Shown: positions 22,300 through 32,635, counted from the stretch's first letter. The stretch is 64,000 nucleotides of DNA from Reticulitermes speratus (GCA_021186555.1 JAJKFL010000042.1:43251980-43315979), one strand, 5' to 3'. Numbers and translations are program-made. The notes: a model not told the origin generated them from the letters alone.

Positions 22300-22420
22300 C
22301 GTATTTAGTACCTTTTCCTTTAAGATTTATTTTAATATTATCTACATACTGCGTTTAGTCTGTTCCCTTCACGTGTTTCTACCAAGATTTAGCATGCGTT
22401 TCTCATCTGTTCATATCCTT
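22300..22420 (-). pseudogene. LINE 3' tail fragment
   Basis: On the minus strand CGCAGTATGTAGATAATATT, then AAAATAAATCTTAAAGG, corresponds to a broken RRR-VDNIK-IL segment of the LINE C-terminus. Confidence 0.45.
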
Positions 22421-22871
22421 TGTATCCTTTTTTTTTATCACTCAAATAACATCTTGTGAAGAGTGAAGTCAGGTGCAGTTGCCCCAGTAAATCGTTAAAC
22501 ATACGCCATGAAGACGTGTGGGAAGTGCAGATGTAGCTACACTGATTCTTAGCCTCGCCGCTTTAGAGACATGAGTAATGAGCTTCACGCTGCAGTCGCT
22601 TTGCCTTCTCTGCAACAAAGAGGAAAAGCTTTGCCTCTGTCGGGAATAGAACTCCGATTCCTCGGTCGCCCATCCGGTGGTGTAGTCACTGTACGGACTA
22701 AAGATATCGAGGGGAAAAATAAGAGGGGGAGGAATTATAAAATAAATTATTTGAGAAACTGAAATCCAAAAATTGTTACGGAATTATAAACGAAACAACT
22801 ACTGTGAAACACCGATATAGCGCCACGGTTTGTTCGCCGCAATTCGTCACGCTATGTCGAATCTGGCGGTA

Positions 22872-23162
22872 AATCGAAATAATATATGTATTTTTTCCAT
22901 GGCGCAACAGCCTCTAATGGGCCACGGCCTCCTCATTGTCGAGGCTTCACGATCACATTCATTAAGACACACCACAATCGGTAGGACTCCTCTGGACGAG
23001 TGATCAGCCCAACGCTGAGACTTCTACCTGACAACACACAACACTCACAAGAGACAGACATCCATGCCCCCGGCGAGATTCGAACCCACAATCCCAGCAA
23101 GCGAGCGGCCGTAGACTCACGACTTAGACCGCGCGGCCACTGGGATCGGCAATCGAAATAAT
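22872..23162 (-). repeat. tRNA-Leu-derived SINE, family 3, with target site duplication
   Basis: The element (22884-23150) reads on the minus strand GCCGATCCCAGTGGCCGCG, then GGTCTAAG, a GGGTTCGAATC B box, AGTGTTGTGTGTTGTCAGG and an A-rich tail. AATCGAAATAAT flanks it at 22872-22883 and 23151-23162, a clear LINE-type target duplication. The GGCC-GTGGTCTAAGGCG pattern resembles the A-box arm of tRNA-Leu. Confidence 0.88.
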
Positions 23163-23640
23163 GTATAATAGGGAATTCCTGTTTACAATCTTGCATGGGC
23201 GTGGCATGAGGGTGGCTCTGTATTGGGGTTTGTACTTTAAAAAGGAGTGTGTGGGATAAGGGTTTTGGGGATGTAATTCGGATTAGAGTTTAAAGGAAAT
23301 GGACTTGCGACATTTTAGAACAAGGTGGTTCGGCCAGGTGCTGAAGACATAATGAAGAGAGGATAGAGGTAGGAAGAATTTGAAACAGGAGTTTATGGGA
23401 AGATGTGTAGAGATTGGAGACTTTTCTTACGTCGAAACGTACAACACGGAGATGACGGTAAGGCAAGAAGAACAAGAAGAGATGTTGGTGACGTCAGCAC
23501 CTTTCATCCACTTTTGCACATAAACTAGGCCTATAAAGGTGAAGCATGTCTGATATCCAGCCGCTACGGGAGTAACAATACAATGGGGGCAGGACCATTG
23601 TTAATAACCATAATCCGAACTGACACTTAAATACAGGCTC

Positions 23641-23662
23641 AGACAGACAGACAGACAGACCT
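23641..23662. repeat. (CAGA)n microsatellite
   Basis: Five to six tandem CAGA units. Confidence 0.85.
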
Positions 23663-23710
23663 TCCATCTAATTTCCCGCCAGTGGCAACTAACGAGAAAC
23701 TTGGTTAGTA

Positions 23711-23740
23711 CGGGGAGGGGGGGAGGGGGGCAGGGGGGGC
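23711..23740 (+). other. Guanine-run tract with G-quadruplex potential
   Basis: Four or more G runs (4, 7, 6 and 7 G) separated by single A or C bases satisfy the usual intramolecular G4 pattern. Confidence 0.6.
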
Positions 23741-24109
23741 AGGTCACCTCTCACATAGTCTGCGTTCCTTTTTAATTTATTTGCTGAACGTTTTCTTCAT
23801 CAATGGGTGGAGTTTCACCTTTACGATTTCTCCACCCTCAGAATCGTGACTTTACACTTTCAAATACAATCCTTTTTTGTAAAGGAAAGTTATAATTATG
23901 CGTTTTTTTTAATAATCTAAAGTTTGTTTAACATGAAATTGTGTTTCGAAATATGTTGTAGCCTAACTTTCCCTGATTCGACTTTCTGGGGTTGGCGTAT
24001 AAAATCTGTACGTGGCTGACATAAACATTTGTTGTAGTCCTGTGGGTATTAGCCAACAGGTCGCTGAGTTCCCCCAAGACAATATAAATTTATTATTTAT
24101 TTATGTCTC

Positions 24110-24230
24110 TGGGGAAAATGTGGTCTACGAGTGAAACTGACCACTAGGCTGCATCTAGTACCGAGGTTAAGAACGCATGGCGCTATACCTTTGACTCCTC
24201 CTCCCCACGTTTTCGTGGAATGATGCTTAA
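24110..24230 (+). repeat. SINE family 1, 3' body fragment
   Basis: GAAACTGACCACTAGGCTGC, ATCTAGTACCGAGGTTAAGA and CGCTATACCTTTGACTCC match the 3' half of family 1. Confidence 0.55.
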
Positions 24231-24271
24231 TTAATCAGAGGCACATAATTGCTTTACCTGATATATAATGT

Positions 24272-24530
24272 GGCCGATCCCAGTGGCCGTGCGGTCTAAG
24301 GCGTGGGTCTTCGGCCGCTCGCTTAGTAGGATCGTGGGTTCGAATCCCACCGGGGGCATGGATGTCTGTCTCTTGTGAGTATTGTGTATTGTCAGGTAGA
24401 GGTCTCTGCGACGAGCTGGTCTCTTGTCCAGAGGAGTCCCACCGAGTGTGGTGTGTCTGAGTGTGATCGTGAAGCCTCGAAAAATGAGGCGGCCTAGGCC
24501 CCCAAGGGGCTGTCGAGCCATTAAAAAAAA
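24272..24530 (+). repeat. tRNA-Leu-derived SINE, family 3
   Basis: It starts GGCCGATCCCAGTGGCCGTG, then CGGTCTAAGGCGTGGG; the B box is GTGGGTTCGAATCCC. The body is TTGTCAGGTAGAGGTCTCTG and it ends GGGGCTGTCGAGCCATT plus A9. Full-length with poly-A; family 1 sequence adjoins it on both sides. Confidence 0.88.
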
Positions 24531-24699
24531 ATACCTCTATTACCCTATATGCCTTGATGGCGTCGACAGGGACAAATTTACCTTTCTTTCCCATGGAAAA
24601 GAGTATCAATATTCCAGTCTCCATGGATTTGTAATAACCTGAAGATGGAAGCGGCAGATCCCTCTGAAATAGCGGTACTTATCTACAAAATTACACAGA

Positions 24700-24800
24700 G
24701 TCCTACCGACTGTGGTGTGTCTAAAGTGTGTGATCATGAAGCCTCGAAGAAACGAGGAGGCCCAGGCCCATATAGGGCTGTCGAGCCTTAGGGAAAGAAA
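24700..24800 (+). repeat. SINE family 3 3' fragment
   Basis: GAGTCCTACCGACTGTGGTG, then GAAGCCTCGAAGAAACGAGG and GGGCTGTCGAGCC. Confidence 0.65.
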
Positions 24801-24814
24801 TATATATATAATGT

Positions 24815-25365
24815 GAAGTTACGGTCTTATGTATCAGGTTTGGGGCAGGATCCAGTGGAGGACTGTTGTGCTTACGGCAGGTGCGCACCCAGAATTTTTC
24901 GTTGTGGAAGGGGGGTGGGTGGGGGCTGACCGTGGGGCAATATATGATTTGTGTGATTTTAAAATATATGTTATAGAAATCATGTCATAAGTATAACATA
25001 ACACTGTCTGCAAATGCTTTTATATACATAAAATATAACTACATGTTCCATGACTGAATCACAGTGTCCTATTTTCTTGGTTTTTTTTTAATTTTATTAA
25101 TTTATTTTCAAAATTCTAATGTACTAGTCATCAGCCGATTTAAAGTGGCTGATTTCGGATGAAGGGTAAATCACGTAAACTTTTGATATCATAATATCTA
25201 CAAAATCTTTTTTTTAATTTTGGTTTTGGGGTTTGGGGGGGGGGCTGTAGCTCGGCAGCACCCCCTTTGGGTGCGCCCCTGGCTTACGGTAACGAACTTT
25301 AGGATTGTCTAGAAGGCGAGGGATTTCTTTACTAGCTGATTGACTATCAGCTTGTCAAGACGGAA
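24815..25365 (+). pseudogene. LINE 3' tail interrupted by a hAT element
   Basis: Left part 24815-24877 and right part 25290-25365 join as one LINE tail. The right part reads GEF-(L)-(stop)-LIDYQLVK, matching the GEFLD-L-DYQLLK tail seen at 45000. A 404 bp hAT element sits between them with its 8 bp duplication. Confidence 0.6.
24878..25281. mobile_element. 404 bp non-autonomous hAT element
   Basis: Ends are CAGGTGCGCACCCAGAA and, read inward from the right, CAGGGGCGCACCCAAAG. The 8 bp target duplication GCTTACGG is perfect at 24870-24877 and 25282-25289. CAGGGGCG-type ends with 8 bp duplications define hAT. There is no transposase; the interior is AT-rich with G runs near both ends. Confidence 0.92.
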
Positions 25366-25494
25366 TCTGATGCATGAATTGTTCAGTAAGTAAGTTACTT
25401 AGTGAGTTAGTCAGTGTGTTAGTCAAGTAGTTAGCTATCAGTGGCTCAGTCTATATAGATAATTAGTGAATACTGACAGGTTATGTCAGTGGGA

Positions 25495-25650
25495 GCAGGG
25501 GTGCACAAATCTCCATCGCCAGGTGGCCCGGCCACTAAATTTTGTTCCATGACGCCTAATATCTGTGGGTCCAAGATGTGGAACTTCATGTCGCCGTTCT
25601 GGTGCCTAGAATTCTGAAGAGGATCCTTGATTTTTCGAAAATTTTTGTAC
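25495..25650. repeat. Dispersed repeat with hAT-like end (also at 27885)
   Basis: CAGGGGTGCACAAATCTCC, then GATGTGGAACTT and TGGTGCCTAGAATTCTGA, parallels CTGCACAAATCCCGGGCGCC, AGTGTGGAACTTGTTTC and TGGCTCCTAGAATTTTGA at 27885-28010. The end resembles hAT (CAGGGGTGC), but no partner terminus was found. Confidence 0.5.
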
Positions 25651-25737
25651 TTATAAGTGGGAGTAATGAGGTCCAGAAAGCGGTGTGCAGTTTCAGTGTA
25701 TCGTCATATGCTCAGACTCTCCAGGCAAATATCACAT

Positions 25738-26050
25738 TAGAAGGTAAAGCTATCCCATTACAGGCCTGGACAGGCCCTAAGGGCTCCAGGAGGTTGAGGC
25801 TTCCAGAATTTCTAGAAAATCGATACATGAAGGTAGTAATGTTGTCAGCCCTACGCACCGGCCGCCTTTACCCCCAGGAGATACGCGTATCTCTGGTACT
25901 CATTTCTGTTAGAGGCAGAGTCGACCCCAGGGCCACAATGCGGCCGGAAGGATTAAGTCGACGAAAAATTTCAATAACTTTATCGAGATTCGAACCTATG
26001 ACCTTCCCGCTTGTAGCGCAGGGCCTCAACCTACTGAATCACAACCGCTT
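25738..26050 (-). repeat. tRNA-derived SINE, family 2
   Basis: On the plus strand it starts AGGTAAAGCTATCCCATTAC and ends near CCTCAACCTACTGAATCAC, the inverse of family 2. GGTTCGAATCTCG on the minus strand is the B box. GGCCGGAAGGATTAAGTCGA and GCACCGGCCGCCTTTACCCC are body landmarks. Confidence 0.82.
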
Positions 26051-26127
26051 TCTTCAACATCATTTGTAATTTATCTGTGGGGGTATTACCTCCATGTTCC
26101 CTCTGCGCTGACACATTGTTTTTATTT

Positions 26128-26240
26128 ATTCATTTATTTGTGGTTTATTTAACGACGCTATCAGTGGCTGTGCCTGTATAGCCTTCAGTCATAGGCCTAT
26201 TAACGAACTGTGACTGCACTGTCTTCGCAACCGTCGTAGT
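26128..26240 (+). repeat. Dispersed repeat family 5, 5' part
   Basis: TTATTTGTGGTTTATTTAAC, then GACGCTATCAGTGGCTG and TGTATAGCC, matches heads at 31088, 35430 and 58450. Confidence 0.6.
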
Positions 26241-26299
26241 GACCATTTCACTTGCCTGATACGATGTCATTGTTGCCCACAACATGACTACTTTGATTT

Positions 26300-26537
26300 T
26301 AGGCTTCCGCCGCGATGTTGATGAAATCTGTGGTCTTCTGGGTAATTACACGGCGCCGTGTGGTAATTATTTACCGACGTTTCGGGACAACGTATCGGTC
26401 CCATCTTTACGGGTCAAGATTCCGAGTAGGAAGGGAAAGGAATCTTGACCCGTGAGGATGGGACCGATACGTTGTCCCGAAACGTCGGTAAATAATTACC
26501 ACACGGCGCCGTGTAATTACCAGAAGACCACAGATTT
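26300..26537. mobile_element. PLE-like head-to-head pair forming a near-perfect 98 bp inverted repeat
   Basis: The arms 26324-26421 and 26441-26537 pair along about 97 bases with one indel and two mismatches, around a 19 nt loop. Each arm contains one hammerhead-like hairpin: stem GGGAC/GUCCC (26460-26464 with 26474-26478), followed by GAAAC and GUC. Flank GGCTTCCGCCGCGATGTTG ties it to the copies at 7885 and 51880. The CUGANGA box reads UGAGGA. Confidence 0.75.
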
Positions 26538-27084
26538 CAACATGACTACTGTCTACTGCATTGCATGCAAGGTTCATTGCAAAGGTTACGTAGCCTAATG
26601 CATGTAGCATACTGATCATTTCTAACTGCATTTCCCTCTGCTCTAGAGGGTCAAAATCCATCACAGAGAGAATAGAGGGGAATAAAGTGTTAGAAAATCG
26701 TCTAAAATCCATTTAGGGTGAAAGTTCGATGAGATTGTCCGAAACATCCGCCTTATAAGACCCTCTTCCACGTCTTTCCCTCACCCTCATACAAGAATTT
26801 CCATTTTGCCCTCCCCATCAGCTTCATAAGCTGCGACCTCCCGCGGTTTCAATGTAACACTTCACTAAACTTTTACCTTCTTAAGGCAAGTTCACAACAC
26901 ACTTAACATAAGGCACTTAACTTAAGCCTGTAAGTGCCTATTCATACCATCACACTTGATGTATAATGTTATTAAGTGGTACTCAACTGTATATTGTAGC
27001 TCAGTGTGGTGGATAGGCTACGGGTAGGCGGAATGGGCAATTGGGATTCGATGTCTGTTAGGAGAAGATATTTTTTCTTTAAGA

Positions 27085-27180
27085 TCCAAGTGTTCTGGGA
27101 TTTACACCGTACCACTTGTAGATAACTACCGACGTTTCGGTGAATCGTGCTGCCTCTGTCTTAAGGGTTAAGCAGTCCAG
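27085..27180. mobile_element. PLE-like terminal fragment
   Basis: GTGTTCTGGGATTTACACCG, then CTACCGACGTTTCGGTGAAT and CTGCCTCTGTCTTAAGGG, keeps the family order; the helix II stem is decayed. Confidence 0.5.
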
Positions 27181-27284
27181 GATGCTGGAGAGTTAGACTG
27201 TGAACATGGCGGCCGTTCAGCTGCGAGAACTTAAAATATCGCATATTTCTTCTATTATGTCTCTGTGCCCCACATATCTCCTTC

Positions 27285-27420
27285 AGCGGATATTCGGGGC
27301 TATTCCCCCGGGTGTAAAGAGATAGGGGCGTGAAGCTGACCACCAATAGTGCCGAGGTTATGAATACCTGGAACTATACCTCCACTTCTGCTTACGTTTT
27401 CTTAGCGTTGTGCTTAATTA
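27285..27420 (+). repeat. SINE family 1, 3' body fragment
   Basis: TTCCCCCGGGTGTAAAGAGA, then GGGGCGTGAAGCTGACCACC and AATAGTGCCGAGGTTATGAA. Confidence 0.55.
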
Positions 27421-27884
27421 AACAGGGCAGTTCGTAGTTTACTGAATTGTGTGTCGCCGAAATGATAGAAGGTGGAGAGTAATGTCATTGCAGATTTGAA
27501 TCCTACGGTCCTGTGTTCGAATCGTGGAATTGTTACAGGTTTGAATTTCTCAAAATAATCACTGCGCTGGGTGGCAGTCAGTGTTTCGCAGGCGTCGTGG
27601 GCCTGGTTTGTCAGGTACCAAGCGTCATCCGATGTTAAGGAATTGCTGTGGTGAAAGTTACGAATAAGAAGCTCTTTGATTGTTAGATATTTTTAACGAT
27701 TCTATTCGGTTGCAAAGTTAGGTATGAAGTATGGGACGAGATGGGCTGTACTAATGGGTAGTAAGTTGGAAATGTTTATAAAGTTAATTTTAATGTCCAG
27801 GAATTCTGCTGCAATAAATAAGGAAAACCACGACAAGCATCATTTTGGAAAGAAAGCAAAGTTACGTGAGTGGGGCATACAGAG

Positions 27885-28010
27885 GGCTGCACAAATCCCG
27901 GGCGCCAGATCGCCCGGGAGTCTGAATTTCGTTCGGTGGTGCCTAATTTTTTTGGTTCCTTAGTGTGGAACTTGTTTCACTTCACCATTTTGGCTCCTAG
28001 AATTTTGAGG
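27885..28010. repeat. Dispersed repeat with hAT-like end (relative of 25495)
   Basis: GGGCTGCACAAATCCCGGGC leads into a body shared with 25495-25650. A short palindrome CCCGGGCG/CGCCCGGG lies at 27897-27918. Confidence 0.45.
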
Positions 28011-28094
28011 TGGCTCGTATATTTTGGAAAATTTGTGGAAACCTGGGCATACATACACAATTTTAATTGGAAAAACTGAAGAGCTCGGGCATCT

Positions 28095-28230
28095 TAAAAG
28101 GTACAGACGTAAATGGGAGGATAATATTAAAGTGGATCATATGTAGTCTGAACATGGTATAAACTTCTGGTGGGCATCTCTCGGGTTCCAGAAAAGGTTG
28201 TCTGCAACAGGCAAGCGGCTGTTAGCATCA
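28095..28230 (+). pseudogene. Degenerate LINE 3' tail
   Basis: GTACAGACGTAAATGGGAGG, then ATAATATTAAAGTGGATC, encodes a decayed version of RRRWEDNIKMDLKE; CTCTCGGGTTCCAGAAAAGG follows as in other tails. Confidence 0.5.
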
Positions 28231-28567
28231 CAAACAGGACTTTCTCTCCGTGGAGTTATTTTCGCTCATACAAACTGAATAATTTACAGAGAGGCATTCG
28301 TTCCTCACAGTGAACACTTTAGTTTACGTTAATCGGTGGTAGAGACCCAGACCCTTGCCAGAGTAGTTTAACTGTGCACGTGTAGATATTTCTTTCATTG
28401 ACACTTTGAAACCTGAATTTCGGCTAAATAAAACTCATTTCCCACTTCATAGTAAACCCTCTCTGCCCACATTGTAAAGACCAGTAGGTTAATTATGTTC
28501 ATAAGGAAGTAGACTCTTCTCATTGTGAGAATCGTATGAAAGACGTTACTACACCGTGACGGCTAAT

Positions 28568-28915
28568 TGTGGAGTATTTATTGTTGAAGCAATGGTACAT
28601 ACAGTAATCTCTGTGCCTTAAGTATTTATTGTTGAAGCAATGGTACATACAGTAATCTCTGTGCCTTAAGTATTTATTGTTGAAGCAATGGTACATACAG
28701 TAATCTCTGTGCCTTAAGTATTTATTGTTGAAGCAATGGTACATACAGTAATCTCTGTGCCTTAAGTATTTATTGTTGAAGCAATGGTACATACAGTAAT
28801 CTCTGTGCCTTAAGTATTTATTGTTGAAGCAATGGTACATACAGTAATCTCTGTGCCTTAAGTATTTATTGTTGAAGCAATGGTACATACAGTAATCTCT
28901 GTGCCTTAAGTATTT
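28568..28915. repeat. Satellite D: 48 bp tandem array, seven near-identical units
   Basis: The unit contains TAAGTATTTATTGTTGAAGC, AATGGTACATACAGTAATCT and CTGTGCCT. Copies look identical, implying very recent expansion or homogenisation. The minus strand is open as 16-residue repeats because 48 is a multiple of three; it is not a gene. Confidence 0.96.
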
Positions 28916-29190
28916 CATTTACGGAAATAAGTTGTTGGTTCATCGACTGATAGCTGACTGCCATTGATTAAGTGAGGATAGTCATGATTTTGCTGCTAAT
29001 CGGTAGGCCTATCGTCTTCTTATATATTAATACGGTAAGATGTATATGCGACATTATGATCTACTGAACTACCGGAAGGATATTTCCAAGATAGACATTT
29101 TTAGAAAGCTTATGATTCACCATTGATGGCAATCTACTTTATTTTTATTGCTTATTTTTCAAAAAATCCTTTTTAATAAAAAAAGGACAA

Positions 29191-29294
29191 CGTTAGAAGT
29201 TGACAGGGTTGCCTCAAGCGGAGGCCAAGAGAAAGTAACATATTTCGTGTACTTTCCTTCGCTTCCGCTTGAGGCAGGACTGTCGACTAAAACG
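29191..29294. repeat. Imperfect inverted repeat (~38 bp arms)
   Basis: Left arm GTTGACAGGGTTGCCTCAAG, GCGGAGGCCAAGAGAAAGTA; right arm TACTTTCCTTCGCTTCCGCT, TGAGGCAGGACTGTCGAC. They pair with several mismatches around a 12 nt loop. CGTT/AACG lies at the outer ends. It may be a small foldback MITE; no target duplication is clear. Confidence 0.65.
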
Positions 29295-29556
29295 TTTTTT
29301 GTTTACACCTGCTAGAAAGCTTTAGTTTCGTTATTTACATGTTGCTTATGATTCGTCGATCTCCGAAAGAAATTGTCCAGCATCAAGCATTAGTAAGTAC
29401 AATTTTAAATGTTTATTAAGATTAAGATGTAAATTTTTGTTGATTAAATATTTTACAGTTTCTACGTGCGAATTATTTGCACGGGTACATCGAGTATTTA
29501 TTATTTTACTATTTTTTATGAAGGAAAGAATGTGTGCTTATAAGTCACCAGTTACC

Positions 29557-29557
<1 letters not shown>

Positions 29558-29590
<33 letters not shown>
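29558..29590. repeat. (TCTG)n microsatellite
   Basis: About eight tandem CTGT units. Confidence 0.9.
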
Positions 29591-29591
<1 letters not shown>

Positions 29592-29734
29592 GTCCTCCCT
29601 TTTTCGTATTTTGAAACAATTCAGAATTTTACCCGTCCCAACGCCGTAGTTTCCAGTAATAACGATATGAGTATCTCACGCGAACTTCTGAGTTTAGAGC
29701 GAAACAAATGATACAGTTTTCCTTATACGCACCA

Positions 29735-30000
29735 CGAAGACGTATAGGGGGAATGGAGGTATAACTGCACTCATTTTTGACCTCGGCAGTAGATGGAGGT
29801 GAGTGGTTAATCTCACACGCCCGCCGCTTTACCCTCGGAAAGAACCTCAGTACCCATTGAGTAGGCGGCTGGGTGGACTGCAGAGCCGGTCTGGACCTTT
29901 TGGAGAAGAGAAAAATCCCTTCTCCTTGCCAGGATTGGAGCCCCGAACCGTATACCCTGTAGCCTAGTCCCTATGCCAACTGTGCTACCGCGGCTGCACT
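29735..30000 (-). repeat. tRNA-derived SINE, family 1
   Basis: In the minus orientation: head GCGGTAGCACAGTTGG, body CACCCAGCCGCCTACTCAAT, GGTAAAGCGGCGGGCG and CTCCATCTACTGCCGAGG. The B-box region is eroded. Confidence 0.72.
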
Positions 30001-30204
30001 GTCCTGATGCTGTGTATTGTAATTGATCTTGCGAAGAATTGTTTTTTGTTAGGGTACTTTTACTTTAGAATGTAGAATGAGAATATGGCGGAACTGCGTG
30101 TGTTCTCTTTAGCTTTGGTGTGTGATGACGATTGTGATTGGTGGTTCAAATTTGAGAAGGAGTCAGTCATTAATATGCCGCATGATTATGCATAAATTGC
30201 CATG

Positions 30205-30415
30205 TCTCAGGCGGTTAGTTGCTGACCTTTCACTCCTGAGGCTCAGGTTTAATTCCAGGACGGGCCATGTGGGATTTGTGGTGGACAAAGTGACATCGGG
30301 ACAGGAATTTCTTCCAGTACTTCGGTCTTCCCTCTCACTATCATTCCACCAATGCTCCATACTCATTCATCGATTACCGCTGCTATATGATCTTAGCTTC
30401 TTTAAATAACACACC
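30205..30415 (+). repeat. tRNA-derived SINE, family 4
   Basis: TCTCAGGCGGTTAGTTGCTG, B-box-like CAGGTTTAATTCC, GATTTGTGGTGGACAAAGTG and CATTCCACCAATGCTCCATA. Confidence 0.72.
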
Positions 30416-31087
30416 TAAATTATACGTGAAGTTTTGTGTAGCAACAATTAGAAACTTGCTATTCTGATTGTTCAAATTGCTAAATTTGTATTTGACAAAT
30501 AAAGCGTAGACTGAATGTGTCGTACACATTTATTCTTAAAAATAAAATGAAATAAAATAAAATAACAGAATTGGTGATGATAAATGCGTTCAAGTAGAAA
30601 TTTATGTAACAGGTTAGTAGTGTTTATGAAATATGCACGAAATTCCTTGATAAAATAATATGCTGATAATCGTGAACCGCAGTCTGACCAGATCTGTCAT
30701 TAACTTTATTGTTGTAACGACGTGCGCCGTGAACAAAGCCTGATCTATATTCCCCTTACCTTGAAGATCACGATTTCTGACTTCCTCAATCCCTTCATCC
30801 TCTGTCAATCATCAGCCTCGCAGAGCGAAGAGATAAGCCCGCGTGCTGCGCTAAAGGAAGCTGAACAAGCCATTGATATGCTTATTGCATCAGTAACATC
30901 AACCCGAGGCAGCTGGCAGCTAAACCCCTTTGGGAACTTTCGTAGGTCACAGGTCTTCCAATACAAGTGACTCTGAGACAGTTTGTATTATATTCGATAT
31001 TAATATGAAAAGAATATTTCGTGGATATCCAAGGTCAGTTGTCACTGAAGGACGATCCACGTTTTGTTCTCCGGATGTCAGCCGTCT

Positions 31088-31210
31088 GATTTATTTATAT
31101 ATTGCTTATTTAACGATGCTTTCAGTAGCGCAGATTCTGTAGCGTCAAAAATAGGATGTTTAATGCTGAGTTGGAAGGGATATGAAAGGAAGTGGTGCTG
31201 CTCTAATTTT
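31088..31210 (+). repeat. Dispersed repeat family 5, 5' part
   Basis: TATTGCTTATTTAACGATGC, TTTCAGTAGCGCAGA and GGAAGGGATATGAAAGGAAG. Confidence 0.6.
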
Positions 31211-31434
31211 AGATACTGTTGCGGAAGTTTAACATAGAGACTGAGGAAAATCGCGTGAATCTTAGGATAGCTGACTTCGGGGCTGACATTTGAATGTGGT
31301 ACGTCCGTAAGTGCGAAGTGCTTGTTCGTAACGTTGCGTTCAGCAACAAAGTTTGTCGGAATGCTAGCGAAGTAAGTCTGATTTTTATAATTTCCTGTTT
31401 CAGCGACGTCTTCGGCAACAAAGTGTATGGAAAT

Positions 31435-31620
31435 AGCGCCATTGATATCATGAATAATATGTAACGAATTGGAAGGGATGTGAAAATAAGCCGTAGTGAT
31501 CTTGTTCTGGCGAGACGGAGGGCGATCGCGAAAATCTGAGTAATGATCGGTCTCCTACCAGAGTTTGAACCGAGGACCTAACGAATACGAAGCAAGAGTG
31601 CCAACAACCGGACCGCAACT
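31435..31620 (+). repeat. Dispersed repeat family 5, 3' part
   Basis: GAATTGGAAGGGATGTGAAA, then GGTCTCCTACCAGAGTTTGA, parallels TTTGGAAGGGATGTGGAAGG and CAGTCTCCTGATTGAAATTTG at 35517-35650. Confidence 0.5.
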
Positions 31621-31639
31621 TTCGGATAAAAGCCTTTAA

Positions 31640-32397
31640 AAATCTTAATGTACGTAGTATGCGAATATAGGCATTTTAGGATTGTCTGTAGCTTACGGAT
31701 ATGGGCTTTTTAGGATTGTATATAGTGTGCGGACATAGGCATGTTAGGATATTAAGTAGTGTGCGGATATATGCATGTTAGGATTATATGTAGTGTGCGG
31801 ATATAGGCATATTAGGATTTTGTGTGGCTTGCGGATATAGGCCTGTTATGATGGTTTGTAGTGCTCGGATATAGGCATGTTAGGATTGTATGTAGTGTGC
31901 GGACATAGGCATGTAAGATTGTTGTAGTGTGCGGATATAGGCATGTTAGGATTATATGTATGTGCGGATATAGGCATGTTAGGATTATAAGTAGTGTGCG
32001 GACATAGGCATGTTAGGATTGTATGTAGTGTGCGGATATAGGCTTATTAGGATTTTGTGTGCTTGCGGATATAGGCTTGTTATGATGGTTTGTAGTGCTC
32101 GGATATAGGCATGTTAGGATTGTATGTAGTGTGCGGACATAGGCATGTAAGATTATATGTAGTGTGCGGATATAGGCATGTTAGGATTATATGTAGTGTG
32201 CGGGATATAGGCATGTTAGGATTATATGTAGTGTGCGGACATAGGCATGTTAGGATTGTATGCAGTGTGCGGTATAGACTTATTAGGATTTTGTGTGGCT
32301 TGCGGATATAGGCTTGTTACGATGGTTTGTAGTGCTCGGATATAGACATGTTAGGATTGTATGTAGTGTGCGGATATAGGCTTACTAAAATTGTCTC
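31640..32397. repeat. Satellite E: ~34 bp tandem array with ~235 bp higher-order period
   Basis: The unit is built on GTGCGGATATAGGCATGTTA, then GGATTATATGTA; roughly 22 degenerate copies. A distinctive block (GGATTTTGTGTGG, then TTATGATGGTTTGTAGTGCT) recurs at 31815, 32050 and 32286. Confidence 0.93.
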
Positions 32398-32635
32398 TTA
32401 ACACTATAAAGACGATAATTAACCTGACGTTTATTTAAAGGTTCAGTCCGTACCGCGCAGTAAACACACTCCATTTCAGCTATAAAAACAAACCTGTTAA
32501 TGCTGTATAGAAACATATTTTTGTTTGTTCTGAGATACGTACAAGACACACATGCACTCTGACCACTATGTAGAATTTTTTTAAATGTTGAAGTTAGTGG
32601 TGCATAAAGTAACCACTGGCTTTAGAGGATTACAT
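32398..32635 (+). mobile_element. piggyBac-type MITE, single-unit copy
   Basis: Left end TTAACACTATAAAG, head AATTAACCTGACG, one 114 bp unit with CGTACCGCGCAGTAAACAC, then GTAGAATTTTTTTAAATG and AAAGTAACCACTGG; the right end is decayed (GAGGATTACA for AGGGTTAA). It abuts satellite E. Confidence 0.72.
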
